This document shows, piece after piece, positions 54,901 to 63,589 of a DNA stretch of 64,000 nucleotides (its first letter is position 1; the number at the start of each line of letters is the position of its first letter). Under the pieces are notes generated by a model. It was given only the letters and a program-made list of their open reading frames with translations, was not told where the DNA came from and ran no database searches. The stretch covers positions 9,861,180 to 9,925,179 of the forward strand of contig CM064569.1 in NCBI GenBank assembly GCA_032716605.1. Direction: 5' to 3'. Source of the DNA: Paralithodes platypus. Lineage: Eukaryota > Arthropoda > Malacostraca > Decapoda > Lithodidae. The position numbers and the translations under genes are program-made.

Positions 54901-56788
54901 TTCAGTTCCTAAATTAGAACTTACTGCATTGCTTCTGTCTGCTCGTCTAATAAAGTTTACACTGGATGCTTATACAGACATACTACAGATTAATAACGTC
55001 TATGTCTGGAGCGACAGTCAAATAGCGCTTTCATGGGTACACAGCCAGAAAGTGTTACCCGTTTATGTTTCTAATCGCACTGATGAGATTCATAACTTAG
55101 TTCCTACAGCTACATTTCGCTATGTGAGCACCAGGGATAACCCCAGTGACATAATTTCCCGGGGGATCTCGGCACAGCAGTTTATGTCTTCCTCTATTTG
55201 GTGGCATGGACCTCCATGGCTTACATCTCCAACCGAGTGGCCTCAGGATTTCAGGGAATACATATCTGATCCTTCAAGTCGGCCCCAAGATGATGTGTTA
55301 AGTTGTTCGAATGTGAGTACTACACATCAGGATAACAAGTTGGTAGAGTGGGAACGTTACGGCAGCTATGATCAAGTAATACGGGTATTTGCATGGATAT
55401 ACCGTTTCATTAACAACATGAGAAGTCGGGCTCACGGGTCTTTCCTTAGTGAAGATTCGAAGCATATCAGACTCCATGAATTGAGATCAGCAGAAGCAAA
55501 ACTAATATGTTTAGTACAAAAGGAATCTTATCCTACTGAACATCAAATCCTGAGCAAGGAGTCAAAGGCCAAACCCTCAAACTTAATGAGGCAGCTAGGA
55601 TTATATATGGAAGGAGGCATTATTAAGTGTAGAGGCAGGATACAAAAAGCGGACATTATTGATTCTGCGAAATATCCTGTCCTCCTTAGCTCCTCTCATT
55701 TGATTACCAAACTGTTGATTCGCCAATGCCATCGGACCTGCCTACATTTTGGCGTAAATTATGTTCTGGCGTATATGCGACAACGTTGGTGGATCCCTAA
55801 TATGCGACAAGCAATTAAAGGGATCCACAATAGCTGTACGATCTGTAAAAGATTACAGGGTAAGCCTTACTCCCCAGTTGATCTACCTCCCTTGCCTGAG
55901 TTCAGGGTACAAAGGACTGAACCATTTCAGGTAACCGGGGTAGACTACACCGGAGCGATTCATGTTAGAGAATCGCCCGGTAATATCATAAAGGTATATG
56001 CCGTCCTATTCACATGTGCGGTAACCAGAGCGATTCATATTGAATTGATTGACGACCTATCCAGTGAGGGGTTTTTGCATACTCTAAGAAGCTTTGCAGG
56101 CCGCAATGGTTTCCCTCAAATTATTATGAGCGATAATGCGACTTGTTTTGTCGGGGCCTCTAAATATCTCCAGAGTTTAATGGATGACCCGCAGGTTGTG
56201 GCTACCCTCACTGGAAAGGGTTGTCAATGGAGATTTATACCAGCACGTGCACCATGGTTCGGGGCGATTTGGGAGAGAACAATCGGTATCGTCAAATCTG
56301 CCTTGAAGAAGGTATTAGGAAGGGCACTGGTGACCAGACGGGAGTTGCAAACCATCTTAATAGAGATTGAGATGTTAGTCAACGACAGGCCCTTGACCTA
56401 TACCTCGGCAGATGTTGATGACCTCTTACCCATTTCGCCTTCCATGATGACACGTGGACGAACCCTTAATACCTTTCCTAGATCGTCCGTAAATGACGAA
56501 GATCTGCATGACCCTACGTTTGGCAATGCTGACGCCACACGTCGTCGCTTCCAGTATGTAAACAAGGTGTCCGACGATCTATGGAAACGGTGGACCCAAG
56601 AATATTTGCTGTCTCTTCGCGAGCGTCACTCTCATAAGATCAAAGGGACGAATCAACGATGGCCTCGTATCGGGGATATCGTCCTGATTCATGATGAGCG
56701 TCCTAGGTTATTTTGGAAGCTTGGGAGGATTATCGATTTGTTCCAGGGCATTGATGGTCTTATAAGGGTTGCTAAAATACGAACTTAG
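51908..56788 (+). CDS. BEL/Pao gag-pol polyprotein
   Basis: A single open frame of 1,626 codons; the first ATG inside it is at 51920. Domains by residue: DUF1759-type Gag about 45-195; three Cys/His knuckles at 245, 277 and 298; DUF1758-type aspartic protease with LLDQCSQRSF (Asp374); RT about 670-860 with VADIEKAF (Asp719) and YVDN (797-800, a form seen in some BEL elements); RNase H with AFSDASNSAYG (Asp965); integrase H2C2 finger (His1275, His1280, Cys1310, Cys1313) and catalytic Asp1346, Asp1409, Glu1456; DUF5641 about 1535 on. The proteins form the particle, copy the RNA and insert the DNA. The order PR-RT-RH-IN is normal for BEL. All catalytic positions are kept. Confidence 0.93.
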   Translation: MEEEMSADFEYFEDVNTALARLSSTQESTSVKDTGTPKATGFNLPKLTLPTFSGDSATWTGFWDIFECSIHHHKTLTSIQRFTYLRGQLKGEALKLIDGYKLEATSYESAVELLKRTYGRVEVIKTALITKFFTLDPPSYDVTALKEYYASFESLLRSMETMAVTKEEIFSVNILNKIPSPLREILRRQLSDSPLNLEVLVQVNQTEVFNMESTGYYRQVEMSPSTAAFPVQTSPKQKRPISLGCKLCSVHGHLWYQCPKYPKATQKISKAKSLKLCTSCLARDHFNSTCTNSYIKPCKYCKGKHWFSLCTQSDRHDGKENGRTPKESHEKSKSERDKVSAMSIASRECQLLPTMMLPVVGSDNNTIMTHTLLDQCSQRSFVLRSSLPQLKCTSKGQENLRLHGFTGEIDSSDYDIVEISYVYRKKVCSIKAVVVDTLPSFYIASEIQPHLKYLRIKGYKLADDQLSANNGIMLLVGADYYYDLVHPGYRRVDKLIMLPTIQGYAISGSYATSSQDTQVEVVTVLKVAVSPIDKYIRPNVPDNTCTDIDKLWDMDNIGIDPHELDRESKLALSSYEETVTYDSGRGQYVVRLPWNDNKSKLPTNFHLALGRLRGLQKQFVKDPSYCETYAAVLAEQVQRGFVERVDLSEYGDDIHYLAHHGIKKDSSTTPVRIVYDCSAKSSDRSYSLNDCLYTGPSLVSDLAQIMLRFRCHKFAWVADIEKAFLMLQLHREDRDSTRFLWPRDPMDLDSEYLVYRFRVVLFGATCSQFLLNATILRHLEEAGLDPDFKNEIKQGIYVDNLQGTGDNEDLLLKRCWEIRDIFAKAHLYLKEWATNSDLLKGQFASDGVATENSEVKFLGHKWDTTTDCISFCHTPCGSELMTKRNCLSLSARLFDPLGFLLPVTIRARMFLQQLWRLKLDWDTPLPIELQDTWRLIRSDLSACCEVQLPRQVIGGHQVDLHAFSDASNSAYGTAIYICNGSEATLAIAKAKVAPIKKISVPKLELTALLLSARLIKFTLDAYTDILQINNVYVWSDSQIALSWVHSQKVLPVYVSNRTDEIHNLVPTATFRYVSTRDNPSDIISRGISAQQFMSSSIWWHGPPWLTSPTEWPQDFREYISDPSSRPQDDVLSCSNVSTTHQDNKLVEWERYGSYDQVIRVFAWIYRFINNMRSRAHGSFLSEDSKHIRLHELRSAEAKLICLVQKESYPTEHQILSKESKAKPSNLMRQLGLYMEGGIIKCRGRIQKADIIDSAKYPVLLSSSHLITKLLIRQCHRTCLHFGVNYVLAYMRQRWWIPNMRQAIKGIHNSCTICKRLQGKPYSPVDLPPLPEFRVQRTEPFQVTGVDYTGAIHVRESPGNIIKVYAVLFTCAVTRAIHIELIDDLSSEGFLHTLRSFAGRNGFPQIIMSDNATCFVGASKYLQSLMDDPQVVATLTGKGCQWRFIPARAPWFGAIWERTIGIVKSALKKVLGRALVTRRELQTILIEIEMLVNDRPLTYTSADVDDLLPISPSMMTRGRTLNTFPRSSVNDEDLHDPTFGNADATRRRFQYVNKVSDDLWKRWTQEYLLSLRERHSHKIKGTNQRWPRIGDIVLIHDERPRLFWKLGRIIDLFQGIDGLIRVAKIRT

Positions 56789-57040
56789 ACTGGGGTTACT
56801 ACTCGCCCAGTCGTGAGGTTATATCCCTTGGAGCAGGATGTAGAACTGCCGGATTATCCTGGCGTCTCTACTGATACCCCTCCGCGGGAGAGTGCTGGTG
56901 ACAGTGCTCCTCAAGGTGGGGCAGCAAATGATGAGAAGGATGATCCTCCTCAGGCTTCAGGTGGCGCTCGTCCCAAAAGGAGGACGGCTATGAGTTCCGT
57001 GGATCTTTGGAGATCAAAGATCCAACAAGGTGATCTTTGA
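56786..57040 (+). other. In-frame C-terminal tail after a TAG
   Basis: After TAG (56786-56788) the same frame continues as TGVTTRPVVRLYPLEQDVEL and an acidic, proline-rich tail, ending at 57040. The RPVVRLYPLE part is the usual end of BEL integrases, so the TAG interrupts a normal domain end. The tail is separate only if the stop is not read through. Confidence 0.7.
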
Positions 57041-57078
57041 CTTCGATGTCCTTTTTTTTGTTCTTGTATATCATTTTT

Positions 57079-57092
57079 GGTGGCGGGCAATA
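57079..57092 (+). promoter_or_regulatory. BEL polypurine tract
   Basis: GGTGGCGGGCAATA lies directly before TGT of the 3' LTR. Confidence 0.75.
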
Positions 57093-57661
57093 TGTCGGGA
57101 ATAGGGTAATGATCCCGACAGGTTTTGGTCCAATAGGACATTTGAATTTGGCGGTATCGTATCGCTTGTACGATTTCGGCTGGTTCTTTGTGTATTGTAG
57201 TTTATTCTTAAGTTAGGTTAAATATTAACTGTAATGTATAAATATCTACATCAGCTCTAGATGTATTATGAAACCAAGTTATGGGTTATAATTATTATGA
57301 GCCGGCAGCCATATGTAATTTCGCGAAGCGATCGGAGGCCGGCCCTTTAGTCTCTCAAACAACACCGTACAGTCAACATCTCCTCCCCCGGCCCTGACTC
57401 AACCCACAGTTCACCATGTGCTACAACTACTAATAATATTAACAACAGTCCTACATCACCAGTCCTCTAAGCTAAGTTCATTGTATCGATATTGTATTAT
57501 GTGAACATTCCTACATGTCATGCAATTGAACTAGCCGCGTGTGGGGACTGGATTACACCTATCAACGACTACTACGTCGTTGGTAATAATAATATAACTA
57601 TTTGTTGGGATATTTCATGTACCAGTGATATGTAATTTAACCTTTATCTAAATTCCCGATA
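57093..57661 (+). repeat. BEL 3' LTR (569 bp)
   Basis: It is nearly identical to 49638-50203; it has ACTACTACG where the 5' LTR has ACTACG, and GGTAATAATA for GGTAATTATA. Confidence 0.95.
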
Positions 57662-57737
57662 ACAACTCCACCTTCTCCACCTCCTCGCCTGTCTCTCGCA
57701 CTGTGCCCTCACTATGCTCAGACCCGTCCAGTGACAT
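57662..57737 (-). pseudogene. Gypsy-B gag start, separated by the BEL insertion
   Basis: ATG at 57737 opens MSLDGSEHSEGTVRETGEE, which reads in phase into the gag part at 49637 once the BEL element and one ACAAC are disregarded. It is the true N-terminus of Gypsy-B Gag. Confidence 0.8.
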
Positions 57738-57981
57738 GATGGAGTCAACGAAAAAATTCTCAAGTCAAGACAAAAGTAGCTAAACTCTCGCGTAGCTTTA
57801 TTCACACATAAATATTCGAAGATGTTCTTGAGTGCAATACTAGGTCACCAATAAACTCCAACAAGTTCTATATATCCCCAAAACAATGTCCACTGCCTTC
57901 AATGCGAGAAATAAATTCAACCCCAAATGGCAATAAGATTTCTCCAAAAAAAAAAATGCATTATTCAGTTCACTATATACT

Positions 57982-57996
57982 GGTCTAAGGTCGCCA
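57982..57996 (-). promoter_or_regulatory. Gypsy-B primer binding site
   Basis: On the minus strand TGGCGACCTTAGACC starts 2 bp inside the 5' LTR. The first ten bases equal those of Gypsy-A. Confidence 0.75.
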
Positions 57997-57998
57997 TT

Positions 57999-60267
57999 TG
58001 TTACGACCGGCACTACGAAAGAAACAATGGCACTTAATAATGGACTAGATGATAGGCTATATCTGCAACAACGGTACGTTAATTCCAAAACCCTCGAACT
58101 ATGACGCCGGTGAACAAAACACTTAAACCCTCCAGAGTTAATCTACTGGATAACGGGGTATCAATTAACTGGGTTTTAGTTCACTTCTACAAAGGCTTTA
58201 GGTGACGGCAAAGCCTACTCACAACAGGAGTACTTTACGTTAATAAAATGCTCTTAAGTAATAACAATGCTTGAATAAACTATAACAAGATTTAACACCT
58301 TACGAGCGGCCTATGCGGTTTATTTATGTGTACCGCCCAGCGGGGTGTTTTTAGCCAAAATAGGGCTGTTTACGTGATCATTTTCATGCCTAAATAAGAC
58401 CCAGAACGTAAAACAAGTACCTATCCCTGAAAGGGCATAAACAGAGCTTTCGAATGACACCATAACGATCCTTGTATGATGGATAGTTTTCTTGCAATAA
58501 CCGTGCAACGCGAGTGCAAAAAGCAGGTAATTCGGTACTTTCGGTACATAATTGAGTATGTAGCGAGTGAGAGAGGGAGGAGGGAGCTGAGATTTGTGTC
58601 AGTAGGTTCGCCGCGGTGGTCTAGAGCAGTCATACGCTCGCTAGTCTCCTGCCACCACTTGTCTCTCTCTCTCAGCCACATTACGTGCTGAAATTGCCAC
58701 TCGAGTTATGTCGAGCGCCGCCACATAGTCCAGCTTTATTTAACTCGACTTAAGTGGTGGGCCGCTTTTTAAGGGTTAATAAAGGAGTATATGCTTACGT
58801 TAACTTTAGTGTGAGTCTGTACTCAACACTAAACTCTTCAATGCTCTATAAAAACACTGATAGTCTAGTCCTACAACAAACAGATATGGAATCTTCTGAA
58901 AACGTCTGATGCTCTAAGATGCTTGTTAATATAGAACAGAAATAATGCAGGGGCAGGACACCAAAGCGTGTATCTTAAATACACCAATAAGTAGGATACA
59001 TATATATAACAAGGGAGTGCAACAACTCTGTGACAGCACTAATTATAACCACTCAAAACAGTACTTCCTTAGCCATAGTAACAGCCATACTGGGTTGTGC
59101 ACCAAGCATCAACCTAGGCTAAAATAATACGTGAATTCCTAAAGTATACACAGTTAAAGTTAATAAACACAATGCTGTCTTTATTACTAATAAAGTCTAG
59201 CAGCGGCATAAAAGGCACCAGGAGGCTAGGCAGAGCGCAAGCATGCTCGTAGCCTACTGTCTCCCCTTGAACAGATTTCCCTTATGTTACGTTAAGTGAC
59301 TAGGAGGCTCTCTTGGTAACTCCAGATCTCAAGTATCTGGTCTTACCCTGGCGCTCCACAAAGGTCAATACAATGAGGTAGCGAGCATACAAGAAAGTGT
59401 AGGCAAAAGCCCTTCGCTTGTATACTGCTACACTCGCAAAGGAGAAATATGCAAAAGGGTTACAGGCACCTAACTCCGTCGAAGTCGTACAGGCTCTGAC
59501 TTGCCATGTACATAACTCAGACAACGACTAAAGATACCCTCCACTGTCTAGCATTAAATAGTAACAAAAACAACTCAATAATTAGAAGCACCCAATGATA
59601 TATGACTCATGTGACTATGACTAATAATCCCTAAAGCTAGTGCAAAACATAGATGTGAGAACTGGTGCTGGTAATACGACTGGCCGACTATGGAAGTCGT
59701 ATGCAGAACCAGAAGGGATAAGTAATTGAATAAAGATGAGAAGTAATGGAAAAGAAGAAGTTCAGAGAGAGAAACAGTAGTACAGGGGGTTAGATTGGGG
59801 GACAGATTGCAAGGGACGTCTAGGACCAAGCACACTATGCCAAGCTCTAAGGAGATACGCGGCGGGGACCCCCCCAGTACCAACACTAGGACAGCGGCAC
59901 CCAATCACAGACCACTACGTCATGAAAAGCAAGCGTCCTAGGACGCGCCAGGCCCGCCAGCCAATCAAGGGCGTGGGAAAGCCCGCGCAGAGAGGGAGGC
60001 GCACGTACATACACACGCACATCATACAACCTCGCTGCCTACCTCGCTCTTTCTCCTTAACTTCACACTGCATATCTGATACTCTATTACTGATATAAAA
60101 TACTTCCATGTGTCACAGACAAGAACAAAGACCACCAGTGATCTGGCTGTGACTACATGAATACTAGGAAAGAAAGAACATCGTTCTACAATTATTATAG
60201 CCCACTCCACTGCCCTGGCGAGCGCTAGCGAGTACGAGCACATTCTGGCAAGCTGGCCAGCGTAACA
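57999..60267 (-). repeat. Gypsy-B 5' LTR with a 484-bp insertion
   Basis: It is homologous to 43860-45648, beginning TGTTACGCTGG at 60267 and ending GGTCGTAACA at 57999. Several substitutions separate the two LTRs, so this insertion is older than the BEL element. Confidence 0.93.
58296..58779. mobile_element. TTAA-flanked insertion in the Gypsy-B 5' LTR
   Basis: The 3' LTR shows the empty site AAGATTTAATAAAGG (44152). Here AAGATTTAA is followed by 480 bp and then GGGTTAATAAAGG, so TTAA was duplicated. The ends CACCTTACGAGCGGCC and GGCCGCTTTTTAAGGG are an imperfect inverted pair. No transposase frame is seen. It is a piggyBac-type non-autonomous element by inference. Confidence 0.88.
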
Positions 60268-60271
60268 GGGG

Positions 60272-60790
60272 TATAAAGGGGGGAGGAGTGGAGGATGTGG
60301 TATAGGGAGATACTACTACTTTCTATGTGGCATATAATTTTGAGACATTTCCTGGCACCAGCATGGAAGTTGAAGGGTTCCTTTTACACAAGTGTAAATA
60401 CCGTGCCTTCCGTTAGGCCTATTGCACTTTACGGGTTAAGGAGGTACAGCATAAGAAAGAGCCTTAGAGGGCATAGCTCGCCAAAAATAACTTTTTTTTG
60501 TCACTCTTCAAAGCATGTTAATTTGACAAATACTGCACATGTGCTTTGATTGGTTATATTTTTTACCCTAAAATAGCAAACAAATTCACCTTAGATATTT
60601 AAAATTTAAGGGGCGCGATGACGTCATCAATGGCCACACTTGAAAACGGCCGAAATTAAGATCAGTTCACAGTGGTTCACAGGCTAGCCTGGATTTGTTT
60701 TACAGGCTTGCTAATGCTACACTCATTCCAGCTCCAATCTTGCTAAATTAACTTATATATAGTCTATGTACGTCTATTCTATGTATGTCC
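60272..60790. other. Spacer, nothing recognised
   Basis: No gene. A palindromic CRE-like ATGACGTCAT occurs at 60618-60627. Confidence 0.45.
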
Positions 60791-61115
60791 ATCAGGCACC
60801 TGGCCCGGGGAGACAATTAATATGAAGGGTGTGCCTGGAAGTGTGGTGGGCGGCCTTGTGGTTTTGGCTCCGCTGCATGTCTGCCTGCCGAGATAGGAGC
60901 CTCTCCGGGTGGTCGGGGGCCTGGGGAGTGCTGGAGCGACCTTGGTGACCCTGGTCTCTGGGTATTCTCCTGGGTGACCTAGATGTGTGTGAATTTTGTG
61001 TTTTGTCTGTGTTTGTTCGCTGTTTTGTCTTGTGTTTTGTGTTTTCCTGTTTTTGCTCTGTCTTGAGTCGGCCACCCTCAAGAAGAAACAAAAATATATA
61101 TATATATATAATAAA
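60791..61115. repeat. Probable retroposon copy ending in AT-rich tail
   Basis: A GC-rich segment (GGCACCTGGCCCGGGGAGAC ... GGCCACCCTCAAGAAGAAAC) ends in AAAAATATATATATA. The shape is that of a SINE or 5'-truncated LINE, but no polymerase III boxes or protein domain are seen. Confidence 0.35.
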
Positions 61116-61171
61116 ATAGAGGAAAATAAAAATAAAAAATAGTGAAAGTGAGGATTGGGCCTGAGCATATA

Positions 61172-61193
61172 GATAGATAGATAGATAGATGTC
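61172..61193. repeat. (TAGA)n microsatellite
   Basis: Five TAGA units. Confidence 0.9.
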
Positions 61194-61283
61194 TCCAGAT
61201 TCACCTCCACCCTTGACAATAATTGTATCCACCCACACCCTCGGACAGTTGATAATTAATATCCAAGATTGACAAAAATTACC

Positions 61284-61347
61284 TCCCTCATGTTTAGCCC
61301 TATTGGTTGTCAGATTTTTAGACGTTCGCTTCATTAGTTTTGGCGAT
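61284..61347 (-). mobile_element. MITE family B terminal fragment
   Basis: CCTCCCTCATGTTTAGCCCT and ATTAGTTTTGGCGATT are the inverted 3' part of family B. Confidence 0.6.
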
Positions 61348-61825
61348 TATTATAGGTTTGATTCCCGGAGGGAAGTAAAGAAAACCTAATATTTAGTAGG
61401 GCCCCGCAATCATTGACGATATGCCTATTAGTATAATAGTCTCCCATCAAACACCGCAGTCGCTAGTTTGAATCTACCGCGCGGGAGGACAGGAGTACAA
61501 CTTCATAAGTGCAATGCGTATTCTCTAATGGAATAGTCTTTATGATTGGGTACTCACTTCGAAAAAACTTTGTAAAAAATAAAATAGAAAAATTAACTTA
61601 ATAATTGCTATACTCAAGCTCTCCAATGCGTGGATTTCTTGCGTGTGGATTCCTGACGCTGGCCCTCTAGCGGCTATACTTCCTTCACTGATATATCAAG
61701 ATACAACTCAGAAATCAAGCGAATGGGAAGAGGATGGCAGGAAGGGCACTAACATCGTCAATGATTACGGGGCCCTACTAAATATTAGGTTTTCTTTACT
61801 TCCCTCTGGGAATCAAACCTATAAT
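61348..61825. mobile_element. Element with 72-bp inverted repeats
   Basis: 61348-61419 and 61754-61825 are inverted copies (ATTATAGGTTTGATTCCC ... GGAATCAAACCTATAAT). A piece of the left arm with its inner neighbour (ATCATTGACGATATGCCT) recurs just outside at 61841-61861. The unit is non-coding and not recognised. Confidence 0.75.
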
Positions 61826-62375
61826 TTAATAGTGGCCCCTCCATCATTGACGATATGCCTGATATGTAAGACTGGAGGGGGGCATTCGTGACAATATCAA
61901 AACCACCAACCCAAATATCATAGGTAACAGAGAAACCGTATAACATTAAATTTTAAGTTTTTTATTGCGTTAATAGAATATATAAAAATATAGAAGGCGG
62001 TAAGCAATGCGTAACTTCGAAGAAGAGCTGCTTGTATATGACTGGACCTTCACTTGAGATCTATTGCATGTTTAGTGAGAACATTCTAGTACACTAGAAC
62101 CTTAATCCTTAGGATCATGTTCTGGCCTTAAAATTATTTGTACAATAAAATCTGTTTGTACATTTTGCTAATACTACATAGATACAACTATGATAGATTT
62201 CTTAAAATAAAATAAAATTTGATTAAACTGTATAACCAATTTTAACCATATCACAGTTCGTGATTTATCACAATCTCCGGCGGAAGGGTTCTAGTGGGTC
62301 TTAGGGCTATTTTGCACATACCCCCCCCCTTTTTTCGCCTGAAGAATAAACTTAAAACAACTAGCACATGGACTG
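61826..62375. other. AT-rich spacer, no gene seen
   Basis: No coding frame. A C9 run followed by T6 is at about 62321-62335. Confidence 0.5.
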
Positions 62376-62790
62376 CTAGACCCGTTGCCGTAATGCTACA
62401 CAGGTCCGCTTTGGTTTGTCCAGAGCGACCGATAGGTATCGCGTAAGGAATGTGTGATTAGAAGCCCCCCACTGAGTGTCGGCTATGTCGCTAATGGATT
62501 TTTTTTGCATAAACCGGAGGGAGACAGCCCACTTTCTAATATGGTGGGCTCTGCCTACCACACCGGGATTACTGTCCTTAATTACATATACGAGTAAAGA
62601 AGCTAATTTCCTTCTCGTGATGCGAGTACCTGTCTGTTAACCCATAGGAAGCCTGGTTGGAGAGGTTGTGCAATCCTCATTAACTTAACTAAAGCTTGTA
62701 CCGGGCATAAAAATGGTGATGCGTATATTGGTCCCATGTTTAACCTAAGAAGTGCGCATGGGGGTAATTAGAAGAACGTCCGCCTGTGCT
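62376..62790 (-). pseudogene. Tyrosine recombinase relic (DIRS/Ngaro-like)
   Basis: The minus strand encodes YASPFLCPVQALVKLMRI and QPGFLWVNRQ, then after a frameshift near 62630 ITRRKLASLLVYVIKDSNPG, RAHHIRKWAVSLRF and GASNHTFLTRYLSVAL. The H-x-x-R box (62535-62546), the following W-G block and the tyrosine in RYL (62436-62438) match the C-terminal catalytic part of tyrosine recombinases of DIRS-like retroelements. The recombinase would integrate such elements. RT is not seen nearby, so this is a fragment. A Crypton-type source cannot be excluded. Confidence 0.65.
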
Positions 62791-63272
62791 GACGTAGTTG
62801 AGCTGTGTCCAATCACCTAAACTATTCTTTTCCCATACATAGCATTACTACTTATCCATATGCGCCTATTATGGGTTTGATTAGAAAGGTCTGAACCTTG
62901 ACACAACAATAAAACAAGTGAAAAAACAGCGTTTGGATGGTCAACTCGGAGCTACAGGCCGGGGCGTTCTATGTCTGGTTGAGTGAGGCAACCTGCTTTC
63001 CCGCCAATTTCCCCAAGGCCCGTGAGACCCAGTCGATCGATACTCTCTCTTCTCTCTTGCACCTCGCTTGCTAACAGAGATGACAATGCACTGCTTGCAA
63101 CTCGCTAATGTTAGCACGCAAATATACCTCAGAATAAGGGCTAACAGGGAACTAGGTGCTAACTGAAGGAGGGGAGGAAAGTGGGGACGGAGGGGAGGTA
63201 GAGGAGTGATATTTTTCATGGCACATGGGCAAAGAAAAAACAATCGACGTTTAAAGTTGATTTTGTGTTTCT
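62791..63272. other. Spacer, nothing recognised
   Basis: No gene supported. Confidence 0.4.
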
Positions 63273-63372
63273 NNNNNNNNNNNNNNNNNNNNNNNNNNNN
63301 NNNNNNNNNNNNNNNNNNNNNNNNNNNNNNNNNNNNNNNNNNNNNNNNNNNNNNNNNNNNNNNNNNNNNNNN
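63273..63372. other. Assembly gap, 100 N
   Basis: Exactly 100 N, the usual placeholder for a gap of unknown size. Any frame read across it is meaningless. Confidence 0.99.
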
Positions 63373-63434
63373 TTTGAATATGGGAATATTCATACAGTGC
63401 TATTTAATCAGGGAACAATGAGGGTATTTTATTG

Positions 63435-63588
63435 ACGTTTCGGTGGGCTTGTGGTAATGCACTGATACCAGGTACAGCACAAATTCCATCCCAATAATAT
63501 CTTCCAATTGGTACATCGGGATTTGACCCGGGGACCTTTGGAATACCAGGCCAGTGGCAAGACCACTCCACCACACCTCCCCTAAATG
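63435..63588 (-). mobile_element. tRNA-derived SINE, minus strand
   Basis: On the minus strand an A-box-like TGGAGTGGTCTTGCC (63556-63570) and a B-box CGGGTCAAATCCC (about 63518-63530) are spaced as in tRNA genes, in a tRNA-like head starting near 63588. The remainder is SINE body. It does not read as an intact functional tRNA. Confidence 0.6.
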
Positions 63589-63589
63589 G

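Larger units (their letters stand above)
49638..57661 (+). mobile_element. BEL/Pao LTR retrotransposon with an SGNH hydrolase gene
   Basis: The two LTRs (49638-50203, 57093-57661) differ, by eye, by one 3-bp indel and one substitution, so the insertion is young. ACAAC flanks both sides (49633-49637, 57662-57666). Order: LTR, PBS, 0.65-kb leader, SGNH hydrolase ORF, spacer with a duplicated leader block, gag-pol, PPT, LTR. It sits in codon 26 or so of Gypsy-B gag. No envelope gene is present. Confidence 0.95.
43860..60267 (-). mobile_element. Gypsy-B: complete but defective Ty3/Gypsy insertion
   Basis: LTRs at 57999-60267 (5') and 43860-45648 (3') are flanked by GGGG on both sides (43856-43859, 60268-60271), a 4-bp target duplication. 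The minus strand carries PBS, gag, protease, integrase and RT remnants and the very end of RNase H, then the PPT. The integrase core and RT active site are missing. A BEL element (49638-57661) lies in gag and a TTAA element in the 5' LTR. Confidence 0.92.

Noticed and set aside
49638..57661. Envelope gene in the BEL element
   Set aside because: Only about 50 bp separate the end of the pol frame from the 3' LTR, and the extra ORF before gag is an SGNH hydrolase without signal peptide or membrane segment.
58605..58665. tRNA-like head (GCCGCGGTGGTCTAGAGCAG) in the LTR insertion
   Set aside because: No B-box at the right distance and no cloverleaf could be drawn.
61428..61493. tRNA-like segment (TTAGTATAATAG ... 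AGTTTGAATCT)
   Set aside because: A- and B-box-like words are present, but acceptor and anticodon stems do not pair.
62941..63421. Frames crossing the N gap
   Set aside because: They contain the 100-N placeholder, so continuity is unknown.
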